Assembly: GCA_028724905.1 (NCBI GenBank)
Contig: JAQYTG010000018.1
Coordinates: 310,001 to 374,000, forward strand
Length of the DNA: 64,000 nucleotides
Direction of reading: 5' to 3'
From: Actinomycetaceae bacterium
GTDB taxonomy: Bacteria > Actinomycetota > Actinomycetes > Actinomycetales > Actinomycetaceae
Shown here in pieces: positions 7,889-15,433 of the stretch; positions within the stretch are counted from its first letter, which is position 1; every line of letters begins with the position of its first letter. The position numbers and the translations under genes were made by a program. The notes beneath the pieces are model-generated. The model made no database searches. It was not told the origin of the DNA and saw only the letters and a program-made list of their open reading frames with translations.

Positions 7889-8185
7889 TTATTCGTAGAG
7901 TATTTCTTTCATTTGTAGTGCTGATACGTCTTTTCTCAGTCCGGTCATGTCTTCGCGTATTTCTCCTATTTGGTGGCCTTGGGATTTCACGAGGTCGAGG
8001 ATGAGTTCTTGTTTGTCGGCGAAGCTAGTTCCGTGGTCGGGTTGGAATTGTGCGGCGGTGGTTTCGGCGATGTCGGCGGCTTTTTTGGATTGTCTTTTGC
8101 CTTGGAGGGCGGTGACGAGTGCGCCGAGTGATGCGATGATCGCGGCGAGGCCTTCAGCTGAGAGTGGTGCGATGAGGTGGCTCAT
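7889..8185 (-). CDS. DUF2746-like phage membrane protein
   Basis: 98 residues. One hydrophobic segment near the N-terminus (LAAIIASLGALVTAL) is followed by a coiled-coil-prone polar region with GHQIGEIREDMTGLRKDVSAL. Such proteins sit beside holins in actinophage lysis cassettes and are often annotated DUF2746. It overlaps the holin gene by 32 bp. A role in lysis timing or holin/antiholin balance is an inference from position. Confidence 0.65.
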   Translation of the reverse strand: MSHLIAPLSAEGLAAIIASLGALVTALQGKRQSKKAADIAETTAAQFQPDHGTSFADKQELILDLVKSQGHQIGEIREDMTGLRKDVSALQMKEILYE

Positions 8186-8468
8186 AGGCGTGGCGTCCCT
8201 TTCTAGTGTTAGCGCTGGTGGTGGTGATGTCGTAGAGTCCGGCGGCGGAGAGGCCGAGAATAATGCCCTGGCTGGTGATGCGGGCGAGGTAGTGCCAGTT
8301 GAGGCCGTAGGCGTCCCATGCGTAGGTAGCGGCAGCGTCGAGGAATTGCACGCCGATAGCGATCACTACGGCGGCGAGGGTTGCCCATTTGCCTGTAACC
8401 CCGAATTTCTTGGCGAGGTTGGTGAGGGCGAGGACGGCGGGAACCGTGGCAATGGTTATCATGTCCAT
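8154..8468 (-). CDS. phage holin
   Basis: 104 residues with two to three hydrophobic segments (ITIATVPAVLALTNLA, WATLAAVVIAIGVQFL and ITSQGIILGLSAAGLYDI) and a charged C-terminus. It directly follows the endolysin gene on the same strand, the usual place for a class II-type holin that permeabilises the membrane to release or activate the lysin. Function is inferred from topology and context. Confidence 0.75.
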   Translation of the reverse strand: MDMITIATVPAVLALTNLAKKFGVTGKWATLAAVVIAIGVQFLDAAATYAWDAYGLNWHYLARITSQGIILGLSAAGLYDITTTSANTRKGRHAYEPPHRTTLS

Positions 8469-8480
8469 AGTTAAGCCTTT

Positions 8481-9407
8481 CTAGAGTGTGATGCCGTAGC
8501 GGGCGAGCGCATTGCGGGTGTTCACGCCGACGATGCCGTCCACGGTGAGGCCACCGGCACGGGTCTGGAATTCTTTCACCACACCAGCAGTTTTACTGCC
8601 GTAAATGCCGTCCACCGCAAGATTGGAGTAGGCAGGAAAAATACGGTTGAGTCCGGCCTGGAGCTTTTTGACGGTTTGGCCACGTGAGCCGATACGCAAG
8701 AGCGGAACCGCCTTACTCGCAGGCTTACTCGCTGGCTTACTCGCAGGCTTAGGCTTGCTTGCGGGTTTACTTGCGGGTTTGCTTGCGGGTTTGCTGCTTG
8801 TGGGTGTTGCGTATTTAGCCCAGGCGGTCTTGTCGAGGTAGGCGATATTCAGATCGAGATCGCCCTCATATCCGGCGAGGCGTCCCCTGCTCGTGTATTG
8901 ATGCACGACGACGAACGGGAACGGGTGAGAGGAGGGTTTAGGTGGTGTTCGGTATCCGCCCCGCGTGTTTGCGCCCCACGAGGCCACCCACAGCCCATAA
9001 TTACCGGCCGCACACTGCCGGAGCGTCACAGCCACGCTAGCGGACGTGTAGACGAGGGGACGCACCCCAGAGAGCTTATAGAACCGGTCAAGGAACCGGC
9101 GCGCGCCGCTATCACCCCACGCGCCCACCGCGTCAGCCTCAAAATCCAGCACGGGGATAGCCTCACCGATATAGCCGGTGATCGCTCGATAGAAATAGTC
9201 TGCTTCTGCTTCTGGGCTGCCACCGCTGGCGAAGTGATACACGCCTAAGAGTTTGCCGCGTTTCTTCGCTGCCTGATACTGGGTATCACACGCACCACTA
9301 ACATAGCTCGTGCCCTCAGTGGCCTTGATAAAAACAAAATCATAATCAACAAGACTCGTAATATTGCTCGGCTGCCAGCCCGAGACATCAATACCATTAA
9401 GCGCCAT
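8481..9407 (-). CDS. endolysin: GH25 muramidase with peptidoglycan-binding domain
   Basis: 308 residues from the ATG at 9407, preceded by AAAGGA at suitable spacing (a GTG one codon upstream is less likely). The catalytic GH25 domain (~1-200) shows GIDVSGWQ, FVFIKATEG, PVLDFEAD and the QYTS segment near its end. A 30-residue linker of KPAS repeats follows (~205-235). The C-terminal domain (~236-308) carries the PG_binding_1 pattern LRIGSRGQTVKKLQ and DGIYGSKTAGVVKEFQ. It cleaves the glycan strand of the host wall. No signal peptide is seen, so export depends on the holin. Confidence 0.94.
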   Translation of the reverse strand: MALNGIDVSGWQPSNITSLVDYDFVFIKATEGTSYVSGACDTQYQAAKKRGKLLGVYHFASGGSPEAEADYFYRAITGYIGEAIPVLDFEADAVGAWGDSGARRFLDRFYKLSGVRPLVYTSASVAVTLRQCAAGNYGLWVASWGANTRGGYRTPPKPSSHPFPFVVVHQYTSRGRLAGYEGDLDLNIAYLDKTAWAKYATPTSSKPASKPASKPASKPKPASKPASKPASKAVPLLRIGSRGQTVKKLQAGLNRIFPAYSNLAVDGIYGSKTAGVVKEFQTRAGGLTVDGIVGVNTRNALARYGITL

Positions 9408-9434
9408 CACTGTGTCCTTTCTCTGTTGGTGTGG

Positions 9435-9869
9435 TTAGTTGTCTCTGCGGTAGATTTCCCACCGTAGGATGAGGGTGCTTTCTGGGTTGGTGGAGTTCCA
9501 GAAGCGGAAAATATAGGCGTTGGATTGTTTACCGGAGGCGTTGTTGTTCCACATATCACCACCCGCGATGATGCAGGCGTGTTCGGAGAACACGACTTCG
9601 TATTTCACGGCATAGCCAGGTGGGAGAGTGACGGGCACAGTAGCGTTCAGTCTGCGGTAGCTATAGACGTCGTTCGCGGTAGTCCACCCGCCAAGCTGAT
9701 CGAGCCGTAAAATACCCGAACGCGCATATCGCATACCGTTCACGGTTATAAATTTTTCTGACGTGTTGGCGAGGCTATCGGCGTATGTCTTTGCTGTTTG
9801 TATGGCCTGTTCGTAGGCAGTATTGAGATTAGCGGCGGTGAGAAGCTCTCCATCCATGAATGCATGCAT
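9435..9869 (-). CDS. phage tail-tip or fibre protein (small)
   Basis: 144 residues. The N-terminus MHAFMDGELLTAANLN is the short module found at the start of many phage tail and receptor-binding proteins. The rest looks beta-rich and matches no domain I can name. It is the last structural gene before the lysis cassette, which fits a host-contact protein. At this size it may be the only dedicated adhesin of the virion. Confidence 0.6.
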   Translation of the reverse strand: MHAFMDGELLTAANLNTAYEQAIQTAKTYADSLANTSEKFITVNGMRYARSGILRLDQLGGWTTANDVYSYRRLNATVPVTLPPGYAVKYEVVFSEHACIIAGGDMWNNNASGKQSNAYIFRFWNSTNPESTLILRWEIYRRDN

Positions 9870-9882
9870 AATGGTGTCCTTT

Positions 9883-11454
9883 CTATTGCTGGTTTAGCGT
9901 TACCTTGCTGCTCCAGTGAATCGGGCTTATGTGGTGCTCGATTCTGGATATTGTTTCGAGTATTGGTGCTTGATTGCGGTACGATACTTCGCACGTGTCG
10001 CCTATTTCAGCGTTGATAAGGTGGGTGGCCAGGTCTGGTTCGTCGATATATCGTGCCCAGTCGTAGGCGAGCAATTCCACGTCAGATATTCCCTGAATGG
10101 GGTCATATAGTGCGATTTTACCGGCGTAGTAGGCTTTTATGTCGTCTAGATCGCCAGCGACTTCTAGTTGTTCAAGGTGCTCTCCGTATTGGCGTGCGAG
10201 TGTAGCATTCGTGATTGTGGCGGCGGTGGTTTCGCTTGTCCATTCTCGTTGCTCAGCATCATAGACGGCGGTGTTGTTGCTAAATTCTATGCCGGTGCAT
10301 AGATCGGCGGTGTTTATTTCAGCATTCACGGCTACGGGGTCTAGCATGATGCCACGCACCCCGCGATCTGTTTGAACGGCTATGCCATATTTCGGTGTGC
10401 TGGCGTCAGCTTCGCAGGTTACAACGATCTGTCCGTTACTATTGACATACCAACTCGCGTTGCAGGTTGCGGCGTAGATGTCGAGGTATTCGGCTAGGGT
10501 AGCTTCCTTAACCATTTTCCCAATAAAGGGGCGTCCGGCGTCAGCGCCTAGCTGGTAATGGTAGCCGTCTAACAGCTGTGTAAAGGCGGTACGCCAATAT
10601 GCTGGTAGATGTTCAGTGCGCTGATAGATACGCTTTGCTGATAGGTCTGCCACGGCATCGAGCGCGGTTAATGTGACGGTGTATTTATTATCGTCGCTTG
10701 GCACGGATTGAATAGCGTCTATTTTCCCTGTGAAGAGCCGGCGGCGGGTCATGGTGTCTATTGCTATGATTGGCGTGCCTCGGTTAAGCGCGTAGGCGGT
10801 AGGGTCTAGCTGATCGATGAATTGCGCGGCAAGGGTACCGATAGCGGCTTTGCGTGTGAGAGCGGTAGCGTCGATACCGCGATTAATATCTATGTTTGTT
10901 GCTGCGCTGGTAATGGTGCGCCACTCGTAAAAATCTGGTGTCTCGTATAGGAATGACGCGCCTACATATGATCTGCCGAGAATCGTCCAGTCCGTGCGCA
11001 CCGTGGCTGATGGGAGAATAAAAGCGCCGATAATAGCTTTGCCGATAATAGCTGTATTGTAGATAGGGCTAGGCAGATGGGCTAGCAGTGCTACACGGTG
11101 TGCACTGTCTAGGCGCGCAGTGTTCGTAATGGCGACACGCACAGTGACGCCAGTATCAGGGAAGCCGTAAAAGTTGAGTTTCCTAGCTCCGCTAGGCGTG
11201 ACATTGAACGTGTGGCTCTGCCCAGCAAGCACACCCTCTAGAGCCCAAATCTGATGCTGAAACACGATAGCAGCGCCGGTGACATCGGTAACGTCGGTGA
11301 GCGTAATGACTAGCTGCCATGTGGTCGTGCTAGGAAAAGGGTCAAGGGTTAGCTCGAAGTCTCCGGCAGGCGCGAGAAAGCTCAACACACCGCTGTGCTC
11401 TACGATCTCGAAGCCTTGCGGTATTTCGTGTCGCTGTAGATAGGTCGTCGTCAT
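9883..11454 (-). CDS. phage minor tail protein (tail tip/baseplate)
   Basis: 523 residues. Its start overlaps the tape-measure gene end by 4 bp. Position right after the tape measure and a beta-rich sequence (residues ~1-200 resembling a distal-tail-type region; RGTPIIAIDTMTRRRLFTGKI around 230 reminiscent of gp27-like hub segments) indicate a fused distal tail/tail-hub protein. In larger siphophages these roles are split between two or more genes. The fusion is an inference. Confidence 0.72.
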   Translation of the reverse strand: MTTTYLQRHEIPQGFEIVEHSGVLSFLAPAGDFELTLDPFPSTTTWQLVITLTDVTDVTGAAIVFQHQIWALEGVLAGQSHTFNVTPSGARKLNFYGFPDTGVTVRVAITNTARLDSAHRVALLAHLPSPIYNTAIIGKAIIGAFILPSATVRTDWTILGRSYVGASFLYETPDFYEWRTITSAATNIDINRGIDATALTRKAAIGTLAAQFIDQLDPTAYALNRGTPIIAIDTMTRRRLFTGKIDAIQSVPSDDNKYTVTLTALDAVADLSAKRIYQRTEHLPAYWRTAFTQLLDGYHYQLGADAGRPFIGKMVKEATLAEYLDIYAATCNASWYVNSNGQIVVTCEADASTPKYGIAVQTDRGVRGIMLDPVAVNAEINTADLCTGIEFSNNTAVYDAEQREWTSETTAATITNATLARQYGEHLEQLEVAGDLDDIKAYYAGKIALYDPIQGISDVELLAYDWARYIDEPDLATHLINAEIGDTCEVSYRNQAPILETISRIEHHISPIHWSSKVTLNQQ

Positions 11455-13418
11455 GATGTTGTCCTCCCGCGATTGACTGCTAGATAACTGTTTAGCGTGT
11501 TCGCGATCAATCGCCCCGTTTCAATCGTGGGCACGAGACTATTGACGTTAATAACGATCTGGGCGGCGCCGAGCAGGGCTCCGCCATAACCATAAGCGGG
11601 CATAGCAATAGCACCGTCAAGGGAACCGGTCAGGCCTGCGAGAGAGGAACGCACCGCCCCGTACTGGTTTTCCAGACCGTCAATAAATCCACCCATAACG
11701 AGCTTGCCCGACTGGAAAAGAATACGCCTATCAACACTGGCCGGCCCTTTCCAGTCGGGCAACCAAGACGTGAGCTTACCAAGCGTGTTTTTCACGGTGT
11801 CCCACATACCCTTAATACCGTTAATAAACCCATCAATCACGCTTTTACCAGCGTCATACAAAAGATTTCCGATATTACCAATCGCACCTAAGATACGAGA
11901 CGGGAGGGAGGTAAAAAAGTTCACAACGTTTGTAATACCGTTCGAAACAGTGGTTTTAATGTTATTAATACCAGTGGCGAAAAAGCTTTTCACGCTCGCC
12001 CATGTTCTGCTCACGCTCGCCCCAACACCAGCAAAGAACGAGCCGATGGACTGGATAGCCTTAACAAAACCATCAATAAGCCCCGTGATGAATCCGATAG
12101 CCGTGTTAAACCCAGACTGAACAGCATCCCAGATAGTCATTACTGCGTTACGGAAGCCCTCGCAGTTATTCCATAAAAGCACCAGCGCGGCAATAACCGC
12201 TGTGATAGCGATAATGATAAGCCCAATAGGATTAGCGAGCATGGCCGTGTTGAGGAGGTTTTGGGCTATGGTCATGCCGGTCGTGACGGCTTTCCACAAG
12301 CCAATAGCTAATTTAACGGCGTTAATGATACCGATCACTGTAGTGACGGCTCGCCAGGCCACAACAGCGCCGAGAATCACAGCGCTGAGCTGGACAAGCA
12401 TGGCACTGTGTTGCACAAGATAATTAACGATACTAGCAAGGATGGGGATAAGGGTCGTGGCGATAAAAGTGCCGATCTCCTGTAAGACGGGTAAGAGATG
12501 TGTTTGGAGGTTGCTCCAGATCTCTTGCAGACGAGGTAGCCATTCACTGGCGAAGATATCGGCGAACTCGTGGAGTTTCGGAATTGCATTATCGGCGAGC
12601 CATCCCATGAACGCTTCAAATGCGGGCGTCATCTGTTCGGACATGAACGCTACAACCTGGGTAATGATCGGCAACATGAGAGTGCCGAAAGTTGCGGCCA
12701 TATCGGTCAGTTTTGCTTTCACGACTTGCAGTTGGTGGGCGAGAGTGTCGTTTTCGGCGGCAAATTTGCCGTGAAAATCACTCGTCTGGCTCATAATCAA
12801 ACTTAGCGTGGCGGCTTGGTTTGCTTCAGTGGAGAGTGCCCCACCGACCTTCTCGAACCCTAGCCTTGCTGCTTCCGCATCTATCGCAGCCTGAGTAAGA
12901 CTCACGCCGTAGCGTTCGATAGGGTCGCGCTCACCTTTCAAAGCCGAGCTTAAAGCACTCACAGCGTCTGCGGTCGAGCCACCAAAGCCCGCCGCCAGAT
13001 CAGCCCCGAGGCTTATCAGGTTGTTAGTTTTACCGGCAAGCATATCCATGCTAGTGCCGCCGTTTTTCAACTGCGTACCAATCAAAGTAGCCAGCTCGTT
13101 ATAGGCGTTAGCGCTCAGTCCGACACTGGTAGCAGCCTGGCCAGAGTATTTTTGCACCGTTCCCGCATATTGCTTAAACACATCTTGCACAGCGCCCGCG
13201 CTTTGTTCCAGATCGGCAGCAGCTTTCACGGTGATGGTGCTGAGCGCGGCGCCTGCCGTGGCCGCATATTTCGAGACCTGGAGAAGATGCCCGCTGAGTT
13301 TTTTTATCCCGCCTGTTAGGGCAGTTATGCCGGAGAGGTCGCCGAGCTGGCGCATGGCACGGCGAAACTTTTTTGTTTCGGCTACCACCGATATTGTGAC
13401 GGTGCTTTTCTTGGCCAT
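11451..13418 (-). CDS. tail tape measure protein
   Basis: 655 residues. An N-terminal TP901-type tape-measure region (QSAGAVQDVFKQYAG, then YNELATLIGTQLKNGGTSMD) is followed by hydrophobic segments (~330-430, e.g. LANPIGLIIIAITAVIAALV) and repeated amphipathic helices (SVKSFFATGINNIKTTVSNG). It sets tail length; 655 residues predicts a tail of about 100 nm using the usual 0.15 nm per residue. It follows the frameshifted tail chaperone, as in nearly all siphophages. Confidence 0.93.
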   Translation of the reverse strand: MAKKSTVTISVVAETKKFRRAMRQLGDLSGITALTGGIKKLSGHLLQVSKYAATAGAALSTITVKAAADLEQSAGAVQDVFKQYAGTVQKYSGQAATSVGLSANAYNELATLIGTQLKNGGTSMDMLAGKTNNLISLGADLAAGFGGSTADAVSALSSALKGERDPIERYGVSLTQAAIDAEAARLGFEKVGGALSTEANQAATLSLIMSQTSDFHGKFAAENDTLAHQLQVVKAKLTDMAATFGTLMLPIITQVVAFMSEQMTPAFEAFMGWLADNAIPKLHEFADIFASEWLPRLQEIWSNLQTHLLPVLQEIGTFIATTLIPILASIVNYLVQHSAMLVQLSAVILGAVVAWRAVTTVIGIINAVKLAIGLWKAVTTGMTIAQNLLNTAMLANPIGLIIIAITAVIAALVLLWNNCEGFRNAVMTIWDAVQSGFNTAIGFITGLIDGFVKAIQSIGSFFAGVGASVSRTWASVKSFFATGINNIKTTVSNGITNVVNFFTSLPSRILGAIGNIGNLLYDAGKSVIDGFINGIKGMWDTVKNTLGKLTSWLPDWKGPASVDRRILFQSGKLVMGGFIDGLENQYGAVRSSLAGLTGSLDGAIAMPAYGYGGALLGAAQIVINVNSLVPTIETGRLIANTLNSYLAVNRGRTTS

Positions 13419-13431
13419 ACGCTCTCCCTTT

Positions 13432-13874
13432 CTAACGCCGTGAGTGGCGTTTCATGTCCTTATTCACTCGCTCAATATAGGCGGTGATACCGGTAAGCTC
13501 TTCCTGGGTCATGCACCAGAACTGTGCCGGCGTGTAGTGCAGTGTGTAGGTGATGGCTCCTAACGCTTTGAGGAGTTTGCTCGGGATTTTCCCCGCACCG
13601 TCTCCAAAATCCGGTTAATCTCGTCGGGACGTGAGGGAGTTGCCTGGGTAGCAGCCGCGAAGAGTTCTTGCAGCTCATCCATCGTCAGTTGTGAGAGTAT
13701 TTCTGCGCTCTGATCAAGGCCAAGGCGTTTAGCGGCGAACACAGCCAACGCGGGCATGAGCGTCATCGGGTCAGCCGTGCCAATCTTGTCGAACGAGATG
13801 CCAGCGGTCTGCTCGAACGTGGCGAGCTCGGCGAGTGTGAGAGAGTTCATAAAATGAAGATTCGTATCATCCAT
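13432..13874 (-). CDS. tail assembly chaperone G-T, full-length frameshift product
   Basis: Reading starts at 13874 in the G frame, slips -1 at 13587-13593 and ends at the TAG at 13432, giving 96 + 51 = 147 residues. The extension encodes IPSKLLKALGAITYTLHY, then AQFWCMTQEELTGITAYIER, a segment typical of siphophage T domains that contact the tape measure. It ends 13 bp before the tape-measure start. Confidence 0.82.
13560..13874 (-). CDS. tail assembly chaperone G, unshifted product
   Basis: 104 residues, acidic and helical, with TLAELATFEQTAGISFDKIG and LSQLTMDELQELFAAATQ. It is the short product made when ribosomes do not slip. Phages need a set ratio of the short and long forms to load the tape measure and polymerise the tail tube. 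Located between the gp10-like gene and the tape-measure gene, the invariant siphophage position. Confidence 0.85.
   Translation of the reverse strand: MDDTNLHFMNSLTLAELATFEQTAGISFDKIGTADPMTLMPALAVFAAKRLGLDQSAEILSQLTMDELQELFAAATQATPSRPDEINRILETVRGKSRANSSKR
13587..13593 (-). promoter_or_regulatory. programmed -1 ribosomal frameshift site GGGAAAA
   Basis: The minus strand carries G GGA AAA in the zero frame of the G gene, an X XXY YYZ slippery heptamer closely related to the GGGAAAG of lambda G-T. The -1 frame is open from here to 13432. Confidence 0.85.
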
Positions 13875-13889
13875 ACTAATGATTCCTTT

Positions 13890-14279
13890 CTACAGGGTTA
13901 TGTGTAGTCCTTGCTCCTGGGCGAGGCTGCGGATAGCATCAACCATCATGCGCTCAGCTTGGGAGCTGGCTGCGTCTAATGCCGTGAACATGAAGTGTTG
14001 TGGCTCGATACCGTGCCGGCGCCATCCGAAATGAACAACCGGCGCAAAATAGGCATATCGTCCGCCTGCTACTGCGCTTGCTCGGTCTCGGCGTGTTGTT
14101 GCTCTGATCGAGCGGCGCAGATATCCCTCTTGACGCGGTGCAAGAGTACGGGCTTTATTCGCGAGCAGGCGCGAGATAGGGCGCATGGCTTTCCTCATGT
14201 CACGGCTGGCCACGCCGTAATGCTGGAAGCTATCGAGGACGTCTGTCAGCCCGTCAATACTGATGTGTGCCCCGTCCAC
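13890..14279 (-). CDS. HK97 gp10-like neck/tail completion protein
   Basis: 129 residues. The pattern LLANKARTLAPRQEGYLRRS followed by APVVHFGWRRHGIEPQHFMF is characteristic of HK97 gp10-like proteins that seal the head-tail joint. Its start overlaps the stop of the major tail protein gene by one base. In most siphophages this gene precedes the tail terminator and the major tail gene; here it follows the major tail gene. Confidence 0.72.
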   Translation of the reverse strand: MDGAHISIDGLTDVLDSFQHYGVASRDMRKAMRPISRLLANKARTLAPRQEGYLRRSIRATTRRDRASAVAGGRYAYFAPVVHFGWRRHGIEPQHFMFTALDAASSQAERMMVDAIRSLAQEQGLHITL

Positions 14280-14701
14280 TAGGCCTCTGCTTCGGCGCTT
14301 GTTTTCTTGTCGATTGTGGCGAGAATAAATTCAAGATCGGTGGTGCCGTCTTCTGCTTTGGCTTCCATGCCTAGGGTTGGGCGAAGATTCGGGAAATGTA
14401 ACGTACCATCGAACACGGGATTATCACGAGTGGGGGTTGTATCCCCTGTAGGTGCAAGTTTGAAAGGTACGTTGCGTTTGCCTGGAGAGTCATAGACTTT
14501 TTGGCATAGGCTATCGGCTGCCAGTGATTGGATAATGGTTACTTTGAGTTTGGGTTGTGCCGCGCTGGCATCCCCAAAGGTTACGGTGCCCTGGTCTTTT
14601 TCTTCTTCGCTCAGTTCCCACGAGCTGACTTCTGCCATGTGTTCTTCACCGTCAATGGTGAGGGAGAGAGCAGCACCGTTCAGGCGCGAGATAGCAGCCA
14701 T
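14279..14701 (-). CDS. major tail protein
   Basis: 140 residues, beta-rich, with an immunoglobulin-like pattern (NGAALSLTIDGEEHMAEVSS, then VTFGDASAAQPKLKVTII). Size and position between the connector genes and the tail chaperone fit a small tail tube subunit. Assignment rests mostly on gene order. Confidence 0.72.
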   Translation of the reverse strand: MAAISRLNGAALSLTIDGEEHMAEVSSWELSEEEKDQGTVTFGDASAAQPKLKVTIIQSLAADSLCQKVYDSPGKRNVPFKLAPTGDTTPTRDNPVFDGTLHFPNLRPTLGMEAKAEDGTTDLEFILATIDKKTSAEAEA

Positions 14702-14715
14702 AATGATGTCCTTTC

Positions 14716-15105
14716 TTAGATGGTTGTTCGTGATGTGAACGTGAGACGGGTCGCGGGGATCGCGGCGCCGTTGGAGGGGTCGGAGAGTACGAAATAAGGT
14801 TCGACGTTGGCTAGATCGGCGGCTTGCTGGCCGTGGATAGCCCTGATGATCGCTCCGGTGAGTTGGTCGAGGAACTCGGCAGCTGCACTAGCGGCGAGCC
14901 GTGCGCTGGCGGTGGCGGTGATCTCCCACACCACTTGTAGGTGCCCGAATGTTGGGGCTTGCTCGGCTCCTGCTAGCTCGATATAGGCCGTATAGGGCTG
15001 GGCTTTCTGCGGAGCATACAAGCACAGCCGTATGCGGGTATCACCGATCGGGGCAAGCGTGTTCAACGCTGTGTAGAGTTCTTGGCGGTCGTCGGTGATG
15101 CTCAC
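14716..15105 (-). CDS. tail terminator-like protein
   Basis: 129 residues. N-terminus DDRQELYTALNTLAPIGDTR with a central YTAYIELAGAEQAP strand resembles tail terminator/gpU-type proteins. It starts by ATGA overlap with the upstream connector gene, so both are co-translated. Position supports the role of capping the tail tube and joining it to the head. Confidence 0.65.
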   Translation of the reverse strand: MSITDDRQELYTALNTLAPIGDTRIRLCLYAPQKAQPYTAYIELAGAEQAPTFGHLQVVWEITATASARLAASAAAEFLDQLTGAIIRAIHGQQAADLANVEPYFVLSDPSNGAAIPATRLTFTSRTTI

Positions 15106-15425
15106 GCGAATCCACCCCTAACATAGGGAGCTAGCAGCGGGTAGGCTGCTTTCATGGGGTCGCGGGCGAGGCGGACAGCGCCGCCGTCCGCGAACGGTGA
15201 GAACACCCCGCCTGGCGCTTGGCTTGCCGCATGGAGATCACGTGCCACGGCCACGCACGCTAATTGCAGTATGACGCCTGGCACGTCAGCGCTGCCAACG
15301 TGTCGGCTAATCAGCTCAGCGGCCTGCTCGCATAGCAGGCGGGCATCTGGCTCGCTGAGCGTGGCCGCGTTGCCTACTTCGCGAAAGAGTCGCGCTGTTG
15401 CCGCTGCTATATTAATGCTCGTCAT
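15102..15425 (-). CDS. head-tail connector protein
   Basis: 107 residues, mainly helical (AATARLFREVGNAATLSEPD and LCEQAAELISRHVGS), as in gp6-type adaptor proteins that sit below the portal. It follows the capsid gene after 8 bp. Function inferred from helicity and gene order. Confidence 0.65.
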   Translation of the reverse strand: MTSINIAAATARLFREVGNAATLSEPDARLLCEQAAELISRHVGSADVPGVILQLACVAVARDLHAASQAPGGVFSPFADGGAVRLARDPMKAAYPLLAPYVRGGFA

Positions 15426-15433
15426 AGATTCAC

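Noticed and set aside
13472..13678. Separate 68-codon gene in the tail chaperone region
   Set aside because: Different frame from both the G product and the -1 extension; the frameshift product explains the region.
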